From assembly GCF_020531845.1 (NCBI RefSeq), contig NZ_JAJAVF010000002.1:216533-280532 (forward strand): a stretch of 64,000 nt of DNA, in the 5' to 3' direction. This document shows positions 1 through 8,127 of this stretch, one piece after another. Position numbers and translations under genes: made by a program. This DNA is from Methylobacillus methanolivorans (GTDB lineage Bacteria > Pseudomonadota > Gammaproteobacteria > Burkholderiales > Methylophilaceae). A model generated the notes under the pieces. The model was not told the origin of the DNA and made no database searches. It was given only the letters and a program-made list of their open reading frames with translations. Positions within the stretch are counted from its first letter, which is position 1; each line of letters starts with the position of its first letter.

Positions 1-885
1 ACGCGCCGTATAGAGCGGCGTGATCAATGATTTTGCAGCCTGTTGCGCTTGCATGAGAGTCTCTGGCCTGGCGGCGAATAAGTCGCTAAAGGTGAGATTG
101 TCGATGTCATCCAGCACCATGCCGAGTTGAAATTGGCCACTACGGTTTAATGCCACCAGGCGGTGCTGTTCATCGAAAATCGCGATACCTTCCCACAGGG
201 TACCGATGAATTCTGGGCGTGCGTGAAAGTGCAAGGAATAAGCACCTTCGTGGCTAGCTGTAAACAAGCGGTTCTCAATCATCTGGGCCGACATGCGTAC
301 CAGGGCCAAGGTATGTTGTTGTGACATGCTGGCGTCCGTTGAGACATCCAGCGTCCCCATGACCTGATTGCGTGCACTGAGAATGGGCACGGCAGAGCAG
401 GCCAGCACTTGGTTACGCTCAAGAAAGTGCTCTGCACCTTGCACCGTCATGGCGGAGCGCTCTATCAATGCCGTGCCAATCGCATTGGTGCCGCGCAAGC
501 TCTCTTGCCATGATGAGCCAGGAATCAAGGCCACACGCTGTGCATCATCAAGAAACTCACTATTGCCCTGGCTATGCAGGATAAAACCTTGTGCATCGGT
601 CAGCACGATCACACTACGTGTATGGCTGATCTGCTCGTTCAGGCTTTCCATTTCTGGCCTGGCCTGCGAGAGCAGTAACTGGTTGGCTTCCTGTTTTACC
701 AGCAGCTCCTGACGGGTCAGTATCTCGGTGCGTACTTGAGCACCAACCTCCATGCCATTTTCCACGCACCTGCGCCACGAGCGCTCGATCTCCTCGGAAA
801 CGCCACCATTTTCCACGACACCGCGTGCAAGGAATTCGTTCCTTGCATGGAGTAGCTGCGAATAATCATGAGCAGGATTTTGCAT
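1..885 (-). CDS. AcoR-type sigma-54 activator, N-terminal part (runs off the left edge)
   Basis: The minus strand is open from an ATG at 885 to base 1 (295 codons), so only the N-terminal half is seen. Residues near 30-40 hold an SW-RR-C motif. A GAF-like sensor domain follows, with the GTNAIGTAL and EHF signatures and a CSAVPIL stretch, then LDVS. This is the layout of AcoR/BmoR-type enhancer-binding proteins, which continue with a PAS or linker region, a sigma-54-contacting AAA+ domain and a Fis-type helix-turn-helix. Those parts lie outside the window. Relatives such as BmoR sense alcohols or aldehydes (family knowledge). The gene diverges from xoxF, whose upstream region has a consensus sigma-54 promoter, so I infer that it activates xoxF. 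The family call is firm; sigma-54 contact and the ligand are inferred. Some relatives, such as DhaR, do not use sigma-54. Confidence 0.85.
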   Translation of the reverse strand, partial: MQNPAHDYSQLLHARNEFLARGVVENGGVSEEIERSWRRCVENGMEVGAQVRTEILTRQELLVKQEANQLLLSQARPEMESLNEQISHTRSVIVLTDAQGFILHSQGNSEFLDDAQRVALIPGSSWQESLRGTNAIGTALIERSAMTVQGAEHFLERNQVLACSAVPILSARNQVMGTLDVSTDASMSQQHTLALVRMSAQMIENRLFTASHEGAYSLHFHARPEFIGTLWEGIAIFDEQHRLVALNRSGQFQLGMVLDDIDNLTFSDLFAARPETLMQAQQAAKSLITPLYTAR

Positions 886-919
886 GAGTTAAGTACCTGA
901 TTGTATGGGATTGAACTAG

Positions 920-957
920 TGTGTCAGCCAATGTAGCACCTGTTCATTCATGACACA
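920..957. promoter_or_regulatory. Inverted repeat, possible activator site upstream of xoxF
   Basis: TGTGTCA (920-926) and TGACACA (951-957) form a perfect 7-base inverted repeat with 24 bases between the arms. It lies about 110-150 bases upstream of the -24 element of the xoxF promoter, a usual position for an enhancer-binding protein. The spacing is longer than in most Fis-type sites, so the assignment is tentative. Confidence 0.35.
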
Positions 958-1066
958 ACTCTGATGTGAATATCTGAGTTTGTTGATGCTATGCAGAAAA
1001 ATATTGATGTCTTCCAGACCACGTCCAGCCTGGTTCTTGCCAAGTATTCCTGTTTTTTTCAGCTGG

Positions 1067-1082
1067 TTGGCACACGCCTTGC
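1067..1082 (+). promoter_or_regulatory. Sigma-54 (-24/-12) promoter of xoxF
   Basis: TTGGCAC at 1067-1073, five bases, then TTGC at 1079-1082. The GG (1069-1070) and GC (1081-1082) are separated by exactly ten bases, matching the consensus TGGCAC-N5-TTGC without mismatch. It points at xoxF and predicts a start of transcription near 1094, leaving a leader of about 70 bases. No other gene lies between. Confidence 0.85.
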
Positions 1083-1094
1083 CATAGTGAATTG

Positions 1095-1111
1095 CCGGGA
1101 AAAAATCCCGG
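1095..1111 (+). other. Hairpin at the predicted 5' end of the xoxF mRNA
   Basis: CCGGGA (1095-1100), an AAAAA loop, then TCCCGG (1106-1111): a perfect 6 bp stem starting almost exactly at the predicted transcription start. No T-run follows, so it is not a terminator. A 5' stabilising stem-loop is the simplest reading. Confidence 0.4.
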
Positions 1112-1164
1112 GTCACTAAACGACATAACAAAATAATTCGTGAATATAGACTATGGAGAATGGC

Positions 1165-3033
1165 ATGAAGGCTAGAAAGATAGCGATGGCAGTTGGCGTC
1201 GGTTTGCTGGGTCTTGCAGCAATCCCGGCAATGGCAACCGACATGGAAAACCTGATGAAGGACGATGGCCAGTGGGCGCATCCACGCAAGGATTATGCAA
1301 ACACCGGCTATAGTGGCCTGTCGCAGATCAACAAGAGCAATGTGAAAAACCTGAAGTACGCCTGGACGTTTGCCACTGGTGTAAACCGTGGCCATGAAGG
1401 CGCACCACTGGTGATCAATGGGGTGATGTATATCCACACTGCATTCCCTAACAATGTGTATGCGCTTGACCTGAATAACAACCAGAAAATTCTCTGGTCT
1501 TACTTCCCCAAGCAGGATCCATCCGTACAAGCCTTGCTGTGCTGCGACAACGTCAACCGTGGCCTGGGTTTTGGCGATGGCAAGATTTTCCTGCAACAGA
1601 ATGACGGCATCCTGGTTGCGCTGGACGCCAAGACTGGCAAGAAGATATGGGATGTGGCCGTAGTCGATACCAAATCCGGTGCTTCCACTACCAACGCGCC
1701 GCATGTTATCAAGGATAAAGTGGTGACAGGCTGTTCTGGCGGTGAATATGGTGTGCGTTGCTACATCTCTGCCTACAACATCAAGGACGGCAGCCTGGTA
1801 TGGCGTGCCTATAGCACTGGCTCTGATGCTGATGCCTTGATTGGCAAGGATTTCAACAAGGACAATCCGCACTACAGCGCTTTGTCTTTATATGAAGATG
1901 TGAATGGTGGCAACAAGGAGGGTGGTTCCTTCAATGCGCTACCCAAGGAAAAGCTCAAATTCCCGGAAAAAGATCTGGGTATCAAGACTTGGCTCAAGCC
2001 GCAGGCTGTCAAGAATGGCTGGGAGCATGGCGGCGGCCCGACCTGGGGCTGGTACTCCTATGACCCTTCCCTCAACCTGATGTATTACGGCACCGGCAAC
2101 CCTGGTACCTGGAATCCAGACGTGCGCCCCGGCGACAACAAGTGGTCCATGACTATTTTTGCGCGTGACGTGGATACGGGTGAGGCACGCTGGGGCTACC
2201 AGATGACGCCACATGACGAGTGGGATTACGACGGCATGAACGAAAGCATCCTTTGGGAAGCCAACGGCAAGAAGCTCGCCACCCATTTTGACCGCAATGG
2301 CTTTGGCTATACGTTTGACCGCACCAACGGCACCTTGCTGGTAGCCGAGAAAATGCATCCGTTCGTCAATTGGGCAAAATCAATTGACCTCAAGACCGGC
2401 ATTCCGCAGAAAGACCCTAAGTACTCCACTCACCAGGACTACAACGCGAAGGGTATTTGTCCATCTGCATTGGGCGTGAAGGACGAGCAACCTGCTGCAT
2501 TCTCTCCACGTACCAAGCTGTTCTATGTGCCGCTTAATCACGTGTGCATGACCTATGAGCCTACCGAGTCCAAGTACATCGCAGGCCAGCCGTGGGTAGG
2601 GGCAACCTTGACCATGTTCGCCGGGCCAGATGGTGTGATGGGCGGCTTTATGGCCTGGGATGGCCTCAAGGGTAAGGCTGCCTGGTACAACAAGGAAAAA
2701 TTCTCTGCTTGGGGCGGCGCGTTGGCAACCGGTTCAGACCTGGTGTTCTACGGCACGCTGGATCGCTGGTTCAAGGCGCTGGATGCCAAGACCGGCAAGG
2801 AGCTATGGAGAGCACAAGTAGGTTCTGGCGTGGTCGGCAATGCGATCACTTATACCCATAAGGGCAAGCAATATGTTGGCGTGCTATCTGGCATTGGTGG
2901 CTGGGCCGGCGTTGCCATGAACCTGGGCCTGGAAGAAGAGACTGCGGGCTTGGGCGCTGCTGGTGGTTACAAGGAGCTGAAAGACTGGAATGCCGCACCC
3001 GGTGGTGGTGCCATGAATGTCTTCAGCCTATAA
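1165..3033 (+). CDS. xoxF: XoxF-type lanthanide-dependent methanol dehydrogenase
   Basis: Periplasmic PQQ-dependent alcohol dehydrogenase, oxidising methanol to formaldehyde and passing electrons to a cytochrome c. A signal peptide ends near residue 24 (AMA/TD). The eight-bladed propeller fold shows the adjacent Cys pair (LCCDNVN, residues 126-127) that stacks on PQQ. In HDEWDYDG the catalytic Asp (354) is followed two residues later by Asp 356. That second Asp is the lanthanide ligand that separates XoxF from calcium-type MxaF, which has Ala there. Start chosen at 1165, not the in-frame ATG at 1153, because GGAG at 1155-1158 sits six bases before it. Length 622 aa is normal. No xoxG cytochrome or xoxJ follows; the gene is alone, between a sigma-54 promoter and a terminator. 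A XoxF4 assignment would fit the Methylophilaceae but is inferred. Confidence 0.96.
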   Translation: MKARKIAMAVGVGLLGLAAIPAMATDMENLMKDDGQWAHPRKDYANTGYSGLSQINKSNVKNLKYAWTFATGVNRGHEGAPLVINGVMYIHTAFPNNVYALDLNNNQKILWSYFPKQDPSVQALLCCDNVNRGLGFGDGKIFLQQNDGILVALDAKTGKKIWDVAVVDTKSGASTTNAPHVIKDKVVTGCSGGEYGVRCYISAYNIKDGSLVWRAYSTGSDADALIGKDFNKDNPHYSALSLYEDVNGGNKEGGSFNALPKEKLKFPEKDLGIKTWLKPQAVKNGWEHGGGPTWGWYSYDPSLNLMYYGTGNPGTWNPDVRPGDNKWSMTIFARDVDTGEARWGYQMTPHDEWDYDGMNESILWEANGKKLATHFDRNGFGYTFDRTNGTLLVAEKMHPFVNWAKSIDLKTGIPQKDPKYSTHQDYNAKGICPSALGVKDEQPAAFSPRTKLFYVPLNHVCMTYEPTESKYIAGQPWVGATLTMFAGPDGVMGGFMAWDGLKGKAAWYNKEKFSAWGGALATGSDLVFYGTLDRWFKALDAKTGKELWRAQVGSGVVGNAITYTHKGKQYVGVLSGIGGWAGVAMNLGLEEETAGLGAAGGYKELKDWNAAPGGGAMNVFSL

Positions 3034-3115
3034 GGTGTTTTTATTGATGTGCTGACACATCATCTCCTCGACTCATTCTGGCTCATCTCCACTGAGTAAT
3101 GTCTGAGTCCTTTTG

Positions 3116-3146
3116 GCCCGGCACCTTCCTCGCCGGGCTTTTTTTT
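3116..3146 (+). terminator. Rho-independent terminator after xoxF
   Basis: GCCCGGC (3116-3122), a nine-base loop, GCCGGGC (3132-3138), then eight T (3139-3146). It is oriented for the plus strand, about 80 bases after the xoxF stop. Confidence 0.9.
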
Positions 3147-3171
3147 GTCCGCAATTCGCATTGGGAATAGA

Positions 3172-4686
3172 CTACTGGGCGCGTTTGATGCCCGTGGTGC
3201 GTGATTTTTTCAGCTCACGCAATACATCGGCGAGCTTCTTGACTGCGACTTCCAGCTCGTGGGGAGAGTGCGCCGCAAATCCCATGAGAAATCCTGTTTG
3301 ATCATGTTTTGAGGCATGCAGTGCCGTCAGGCCCAGTAGATCTATGCCTGCCTGGCGTGCAGCTTCAATGGCATCGTGCTCGGGGATGTCGCAATTGAGC
3401 AGGCAGGGCATCTGCATGCCACCATCTGGTACTTTGGGTTCCAGGAAATCAGCGAGATATTGCCTGACCAGCGCTGCCAACACATTCCGTCGCTCGGCAT
3501 AGACAGCGCGCATGGTGCGCACATGGGCCCCAAAATGCCCGCCCTCAATGAAGCGGGCGAGTGTCAGTTGTGGAATTGGTGCGCTATGGCCATCCATGAG
3601 GGTACGTGCCACCGTCATGGCAGGGATGAGTTCGGCAGGCAACACCATATAGCCAATGCGTAGGCCGGGGAACAGCGACTTGGTGAAGGTACCGATATAG
3701 ATGGTCCTGTCATGCGCATCCAGGCCTTGCACGCAGGCCTTGGGCTTGCCTGCGTAGTGAAATTCGCTGTCGTAATCATCTTCGATAATCCAGGCTTGAT
3801 GCAGGCGTGCCCACTCAATGACTGCCAAGCGTCGCTCCAGCGCTAGCGTAGAGCCGGTGGGGAATTGGTGCGATGGTGTCAGGAAGACGGCTTTAGCCAT
3901 TTGCGGGGCTTGATACAGGCGCTCTATCTGCATGCCATCATGATCCAGCGGCACGGGCAGGCATGTCAGTCCGGCGGCTTCAAACGCCTTGCGTGCCCCG
4001 TGATATACCGGGTCCTCAATAAAAATATGGTCGTCGGCATCAAGTAAGACGTTGGCGCATAAAGCCAGCGCCTGTTGCGAGCTGGTTAATACCAGTACCC
4101 GTTCTGGTGTGGCGTGGGCGCCACGCTCCAGGTTGACGTAGCCGCTGATCGCTTGCCGTAATGCTGCCATGCCTTGTGGCGGGCTGTGCAGCAGGACATG
4201 GGTGCCGTGTTCCTTCAACACCTGGCGTTCAAGTCGCTCCCAGGTCGCAAGTGGAAAGCTACGGGTTTCTGGCACCCCCGGGGCAAACGCGCGTGGTGCC
4301 AGAAAATCACGTACGCCACCGCCTTGCAGCATGGCTGTGCCACGCTGGCTGAGATGGTGCGCGACCTTGTTAGGTGAGGGACGTCGTAATGGTTTTTTTC
4401 CTGCAAGCTGATGCACCTGTTCTGAAACCAGGCTGCCCTTGCCTACATGCCGCTGTATAAAGCCTTCCGCATGTAGCTGGCTATAGGCTGTTTCTACCGT
4501 GTCGCGTGATACCTCCAGCGACTTGGCAAGTGCCCGTGTGGCCGGGAGTGGCTTACCTGCTTTTAGCGTGCCGTCAAGGATGAGTTGGCGGATTGCCCTT
4601 TGAATACGGGCATACAGGGGCAGGGTGCCGTGGACAGGGTTGTTGATCCAGGCTTTGACAGATTCTAGTTGGGCATGCTTAAACAA
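3172..4686 (-). CDS. MocR/PdxR-family transcriptional regulator
   Basis: 504 aa with an N-terminal GntR winged helix (about residues 20-90) fused to a fold-type I aminotransferase domain (about 130-490). The PLP site is intact: DDYDSEF (303-309) and the lysine in GTFTKS (Lys336) that would form the Schiff base, followed by GLRIGY. MocR proteins use PLP, or PLP adducts of amino compounds, as effector; PdxR controls vitamin B6 supply, while others control GABA or taurine use. This gene diverges from a transporter, a PLP-homeostasis protein and a PLP-dependent aminotransferase, so a role in B6 or amino-compound supply is a fair inference. The intergenic region holds repeated ATTGG elements. The exact effector cannot be read from the sequence. 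Confidence 0.92.
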   Translation of the reverse strand: MFKHAQLESVKAWINNPVHGTLPLYARIQRAIRQLILDGTLKAGKPLPATRALAKSLEVSRDTVETAYSQLHAEGFIQRHVGKGSLVSEQVHQLAGKKPLRRPSPNKVAHHLSQRGTAMLQGGGVRDFLAPRAFAPGVPETRSFPLATWERLERQVLKEHGTHVLLHSPPQGMAALRQAISGYVNLERGAHATPERVLVLTSSQQALALCANVLLDADDHIFIEDPVYHGARKAFEAAGLTCLPVPLDHDGMQIERLYQAPQMAKAVFLTPSHQFPTGSTLALERRLAVIEWARLHQAWIIEDDYDSEFHYAGKPKACVQGLDAHDRTIYIGTFTKSLFPGLRIGYMVLPAELIPAMTVARTLMDGHSAPIPQLTLARFIEGGHFGAHVRTMRAVYAERRNVLAALVRQYLADFLEPKVPDGGMQMPCLLNCDIPEHDAIEAARQAGIDLLGLTALHASKHDQTGFLMGFAAHSPHELEVAVKKLADVLRELKKSRTTGIKRAQ

Positions 4687-4749
4687 TTGGTCTGTATCTC
4701 TTCGAAAAATTGGCTGGTAATGTCAGTCCAATCATCAGGTATAAATTGG
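4685..4749. promoter_or_regulatory. Repeated AATTGG elements in the MocR-transporter intergenic region
   Basis: AATTGG occurs at 4685-4690, 4708-4713 and 4744-4749 in the same direction, and inverted as TCCAAT at 4727-4732. MocR regulators typically bind direct repeats, sometimes with one inverted, between themselves and a divergent target. The first copy overlaps the start of the regulator gene. This is a candidate operator only. Confidence 0.4.
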
Positions 4750-4796
4750 TTGTCCCATCGTGTCAATCACCTTATCTGAGGAGCCATATACAGATC

Positions 4797-6044
4797 ATGT
4801 CATCTGCCAATTCAACTTCATTATCTTCGTTTCACTGGCGTGACTTTATTCATCCCCTGGTTGCTGGCCTGATTTCGGTCATTGTCAATTATGGCGGTAC
4901 GTTTATCCTGGTGTTTCAGGCTGCCAAAGTGGCGGGGCTTAGCCCCGAGCTGACGGCTTCATGGGTGTGGTCGGTGTCGATTGGCGTCGGGGTGACAGGG
5001 CTCATATTAAGTTGGGTTTATCGCGAGCCTATCATTACTGCTTGGTCGACACCTGCTGCGGCATTTCTTGTGACCGCACTGGCGACCACTTCCCATGCGG
5101 AGGCTGTAGGGGCTTATCTCGTGTCAGCGGCAGTTTTTGTCATTCTTGGCATCTCAGGCTGGTTTGAGCGCGTAATCCGGCTCATCCCCGCTTGCGTGGC
5201 CGCAGCGTTGTTGGCGGGCATCCTGCTGCAATTCGGCATCAAGGCATTTGGCGGCATGAGTGTCGACCCAATGCTAGCGGGCCTGTTGATCATTGCCTAC
5301 GTGGTATTCAAGCGAGCCAGCGCACGATATGCCGTGGTGGGCATCTTGTTGCTGGGCTTGGCATTCTTGCTGGTGGCGGGGCGGATTGACCTTTCTGGGA
5401 TGGCCTTACGTGTCGCCAGCCCGGTGTTCACTGCACCGGTATTTTCGCTCAATGCCTTGTTGAGCGTGGCCTTGCCTTTGTTCCTGATTACTTTGACCGG
5501 GCAATATATGCCGGGGATGCTGGTACTGCGCAATGACGGTTTCAAGACCAGCGCCAATCCGATCTTGACCGTCACTGGGCTGGGGTCATTGCTAATGGCA
5601 CCATTTGGTTCGCATGCTTTTAATATTGCCGCCATCACGGCAGCGATCTGCACAGGCAGGGAGGCCCATGAAGACCCCGCCAAGCGCTGGATAGCAGGCA
5701 TTGTGGCTGGTATCTGTTACATCCTGGTTGGGGTGTTCGGCGTGACATTGGCGGCGGTGTTCATGGCATTCCCTGCCACATTCATCACGACGCTGGCAGG
5801 CTTGGCGCTGCTGGGTACCATCGCTGGTAGCCTGGCTACTGCCATGGCGGATGCCAGGACCAGGGAGGCGGCACTGATCACCTTCATTGCCTCGGCAGCC
5901 AACATTACCTTGCTAGGCATCGGTGGTGCTTTTTGGGGGCTGGCGATTGGGCTTGTGGCATATACGGCGCTGCATGGCAGGCTACCACAGCAGGTTGTCA
6001 ACGCAGCGATGGTGCCGATCCCTGCCAACAAGTTAGTGAAGTGA
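4797..6044 (+). CDS. BenE-family transporter
   Basis: 415 aa, almost wholly hydrophobic with about 12 membrane segments, in the benzoate:proton symporter (BenE/YdcO) family within the APC/NCS2-like fold. The family-type EPIITAWSTP stretch lies near residue 80. I start at the ATG at 4797 (MSSANS), which precedes the conserved FHWRDF region. An upstream in-frame ATG at 4710 would add 29 polar residues and run through the candidate operator. GAGGAG lies 13 bases before 4797, a loose spacing. It is translationally coupled to the next gene (TGATG). No benzoate-degradation gene is nearby. Given the MocR regulator and PLPHP gene on either side, the substrate may be something other than benzoate, for example a B6 vitamer; that is inference. 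Confidence 0.85.
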   Translation: MSSANSTSLSSFHWRDFIHPLVAGLISVIVNYGGTFILVFQAAKVAGLSPELTASWVWSVSIGVGVTGLILSWVYREPIITAWSTPAAAFLVTALATTSHAEAVGAYLVSAAVFVILGISGWFERVIRLIPACVAAALLAGILLQFGIKAFGGMSVDPMLAGLLIIAYVVFKRASARYAVVGILLLGLAFLLVAGRIDLSGMALRVASPVFTAPVFSLNALLSVALPLFLITLTGQYMPGMLVLRNDGFKTSANPILTVTGLGSLLMAPFGSHAFNIAAITAAICTGREAHEDPAKRWIAGIVAGICYILVGVFGVTLAAVFMAFPATFITTLAGLALLGTIAGSLATAMADARTREAALITFIASAANITLLGIGGAFWGLAIGLVAYTALHGRLPQQVVNAAMVPIPANKLVK

Positions 6045-6841
6045 TGCCCATGCCGATCTACCCCTCTACTGCTCATGAGCAACATGGCCTCTACCCACTG
6101 GACACGACACTCACGGACTTTCAGTACAAGCTAGCTGCGGTGCAGGCGCGGATTGAGGCTGCTTGTCACGGTGCTGGGCGCGACCCGGCAACAGTCAGGC
6201 TGCTGCCGGTGAGCAAGACCAAGCCCGAGGCCAGCCTCCGAGTGGCCTATGCTGCTGGTTGCCGCATGTTGGGTGAGAACAAGGTGCAGGAAGCTCTTCA
6301 CAAATGGACTGCCATGCAGGATTTGGCAGATTTACGCTGGTCTGTCATCGGACATCTGCAAAGTAACAAGGCCAGGCTGGTGGCGCGCTTTGCCTCAGAG
6401 TTCCAGGCGCTGGATAGTCTGCACCTGGCCGAGGTGCTGGATCGTCATCTGCAAATTGAAGGGCGCTCACTGGATGTGCTTGTGCAGGTCAACACATCGA
6501 GCGAAGCCAATAAATATGGCCTGGCACCTGAGGAGGTCGCCGATTTTCTCCAGGTCTTGCCATCGTTCACTGCATTGCGCGTGCGGGGATTGATGACGCT
6601 AGCCTTGTTTTCCAGCGATACCGAGCGAGTGCGCCATTGCTTTAAGCGACTGCGTAGCCTGCGTGATGAGCTGCTACAGAACGCACCACTTGGGATACAC
6701 CTGCACGAGTTATCCATGGGTATGTCTGGCGATTTCGAGATCGCTATTGAAGAGGGCGCGACCATTGTGCGCATCGGCCAGGCTCTCTTTGGCGCTCGCA
6801 CGACTCCCGACTCTCATTATTGGCCAGTGAATGACCAGTAA
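6044..6841 (+). CDS. PLP-homeostasis protein, YggS/PROSC family
   Basis: A cytoplasmic PLP-binding protein with an alanine-racemase-like barrel and no known catalysis; it buffers PLP and affects B6 and amino-acid balance. LLPVSKTKP holds the PLP lysine (Lys58). GENKVQE, IGHLQSNK and the C-terminal MGMSGDFEIAI phosphate-binding signature are all present. The start at 6044 shares its A with the stop of the transporter gene (TGATG), so the two are coupled. At 265 aa it is about 30 residues longer than usual, the excess being an N-terminal tail before the conserved FQYKLAAVQARI helix; later in-frame starts such as 6050 do not remove it. It lies in the same gene string as the BenE-family transporter and the aminotransferase. 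Confidence 0.93.
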   Translation: MPMPIYPSTAHEQHGLYPLDTTLTDFQYKLAAVQARIEAACHGAGRDPATVRLLPVSKTKPEASLRVAYAAGCRMLGENKVQEALHKWTAMQDLADLRWSVIGHLQSNKARLVARFASEFQALDSLHLAEVLDRHLQIEGRSLDVLVQVNTSSEANKYGLAPEEVADFLQVLPSFTALRVRGLMTLALFSSDTERVRHCFKRLRSLRDELLQNAPLGIHLHELSMGMSGDFEIAIEEGATIVRIGQALFGARTTPDSHYWPVNDQ

Positions 6842-6862
6842 ACTTTTTTTGAGGATGACACC

Positions 6863-8089
6863 ATGATGGAACATATCAACTCCCACTTGATGGCAGCTTA
6901 TGCCCGCCAACCGGTTTCTTTTGTGCGGGGTAGTGGGGCTAGGCTATGGGATGAGCAAGGCGTGGAATACCTGGATGCCATGGCCGGGGTGGCTGTGACT
7001 AGCTTGGGGCATGCCCATCCGGAGATCGCTGCCGTGATTGCTGAGCAGGCCAGAATGCTGCTGCACACCTCCAACATCTTTCGCATCGACTGGCAGGAAA
7101 GGCTGGGAGAGCGCTTGTGCGCATTGACTGGCATGCAACAGGTTTTTTTCTGCAATTCGGGGGCAGAGGCCAATGAAGCAGCCCTTAAATTGGCAAGATT
7201 GCATGGTCAGCGTCAAGGGATAAGCGTGCCGAAAATACTGGTCATGGAAAATGGCTTTCATGGTCGTACTCTGGCCACGCTTTCTGCCACTGGCAACCCG
7301 GCCAAGCAACGTGGTTTTGAGCCCTTGATGCCAGGGTTTATTCGCGTGCCTTATAACGACATTCACGCGGTATGCCAGATGCTGGATACCGTACCCGACA
7401 TCGTGGCGATATTGATAGAGCCAGTGCAGGGCGAAGGCGGCATACGCCCTGCCAGTGTTGAGTATTTGCAAGAGTTACGTGCAGTATGCGATGAGCATGA
7501 GTGCTTGTTGATGATGGATGAAATCCAGGCTGGCATGGGGCGTACTGGTGCTTGGTTTGGGCATCAGCATGCATGCATCGTGCCTGACGTGATAACGCTG
7601 GCCAAAGCATTGGGCAATGGCTTCCCGATTGGCGCGTGCCTGGCACGCGGCATGGCTGCCGACTTGTTCTCGCCCGGCCAGCACGGTTCTACGTTTGGCG
7701 GCAACCCCCTAGCTTGCCGGGTGGCGTATACGGTATTGGATATCATGATCCGCGATCAACTACCTCAACGTGCGGCAACGCTGGGAGCCAGGCTGCTAGC
7801 CGGTTTGCAACAGGCGCTACGCCATCATCCTGACGTGCGGGCGATTCGTGGACAGGGCTTGATGCTGGGTATAGAGCTAGATAGGCCTTGCCAGGCACTA
7901 GTGTGGAAAGCCCTGGTACAAGAGCGCCTGCTGATCACTGTGACGCGTGAACGTACTATTCGCTTGCTGCCCCCACTGGTGTGCAGTGAAGCGCAGATTG
8001 ATGACATCGTCGCACGCATTGCTCGCTTGCTACACACGTTCGCCGAGGCAGCGCCTACCAAGCTGCACAAAGTGGCTTTAGGCGGCTAG
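6863..8089 (+). CDS. argD: Acetylornithine/succinyldiaminopimelate-type aminotransferase
   Basis: Class III PLP aminotransferase of 408 aa, the usual length for ArgD. It converts N-acetylglutamate semialdehyde to N-acetylornithine in arginine synthesis, and many act on succinyldiaminopimelate too. FCNSGAEANEAALKLAR (from residue 96), ENGFHGRT, the DEIQ-GMGRTG motif and Lys248 in ITLAKALGNG are all seen; the last is the PLP lysine. It starts 21 bases after the PLPHP gene and probably shares its transcript. No other arg gene is close. A related class III enzyme using ornithine or GABA cannot be fully excluded, but the sequence reads as ArgD. Confidence 0.9.
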   Translation: MMEHINSHLMAAYARQPVSFVRGSGARLWDEQGVEYLDAMAGVAVTSLGHAHPEIAAVIAEQARMLLHTSNIFRIDWQERLGERLCALTGMQQVFFCNSGAEANEAALKLARLHGQRQGISVPKILVMENGFHGRTLATLSATGNPAKQRGFEPLMPGFIRVPYNDIHAVCQMLDTVPDIVAILIEPVQGEGGIRPASVEYLQELRAVCDEHECLLMMDEIQAGMGRTGAWFGHQHACIVPDVITLAKALGNGFPIGACLARGMAADLFSPGQHGSTFGGNPLACRVAYTVLDIMIRDQLPQRAATLGARLLAGLQQALRHHPDVRAIRGQGLMLGIELDRPCQALVWKALVQERLLITVTRERTIRLLPPLVCSEAQIDDIVARIARLLHTFAEAAPTKLHKVALGG

Positions 8090-8127
8090 CTTTTTGTACT
8101 TAGCCGCCATCTTTGTAACAGACAGGC

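Noticed and set aside
916..1872. 318-codon open frame on the minus strand across the xoxF promoter and 5' half
   Set aside because: It is antisense to xoxF, has no family-like sequence and crosses the sigma-54 promoter.
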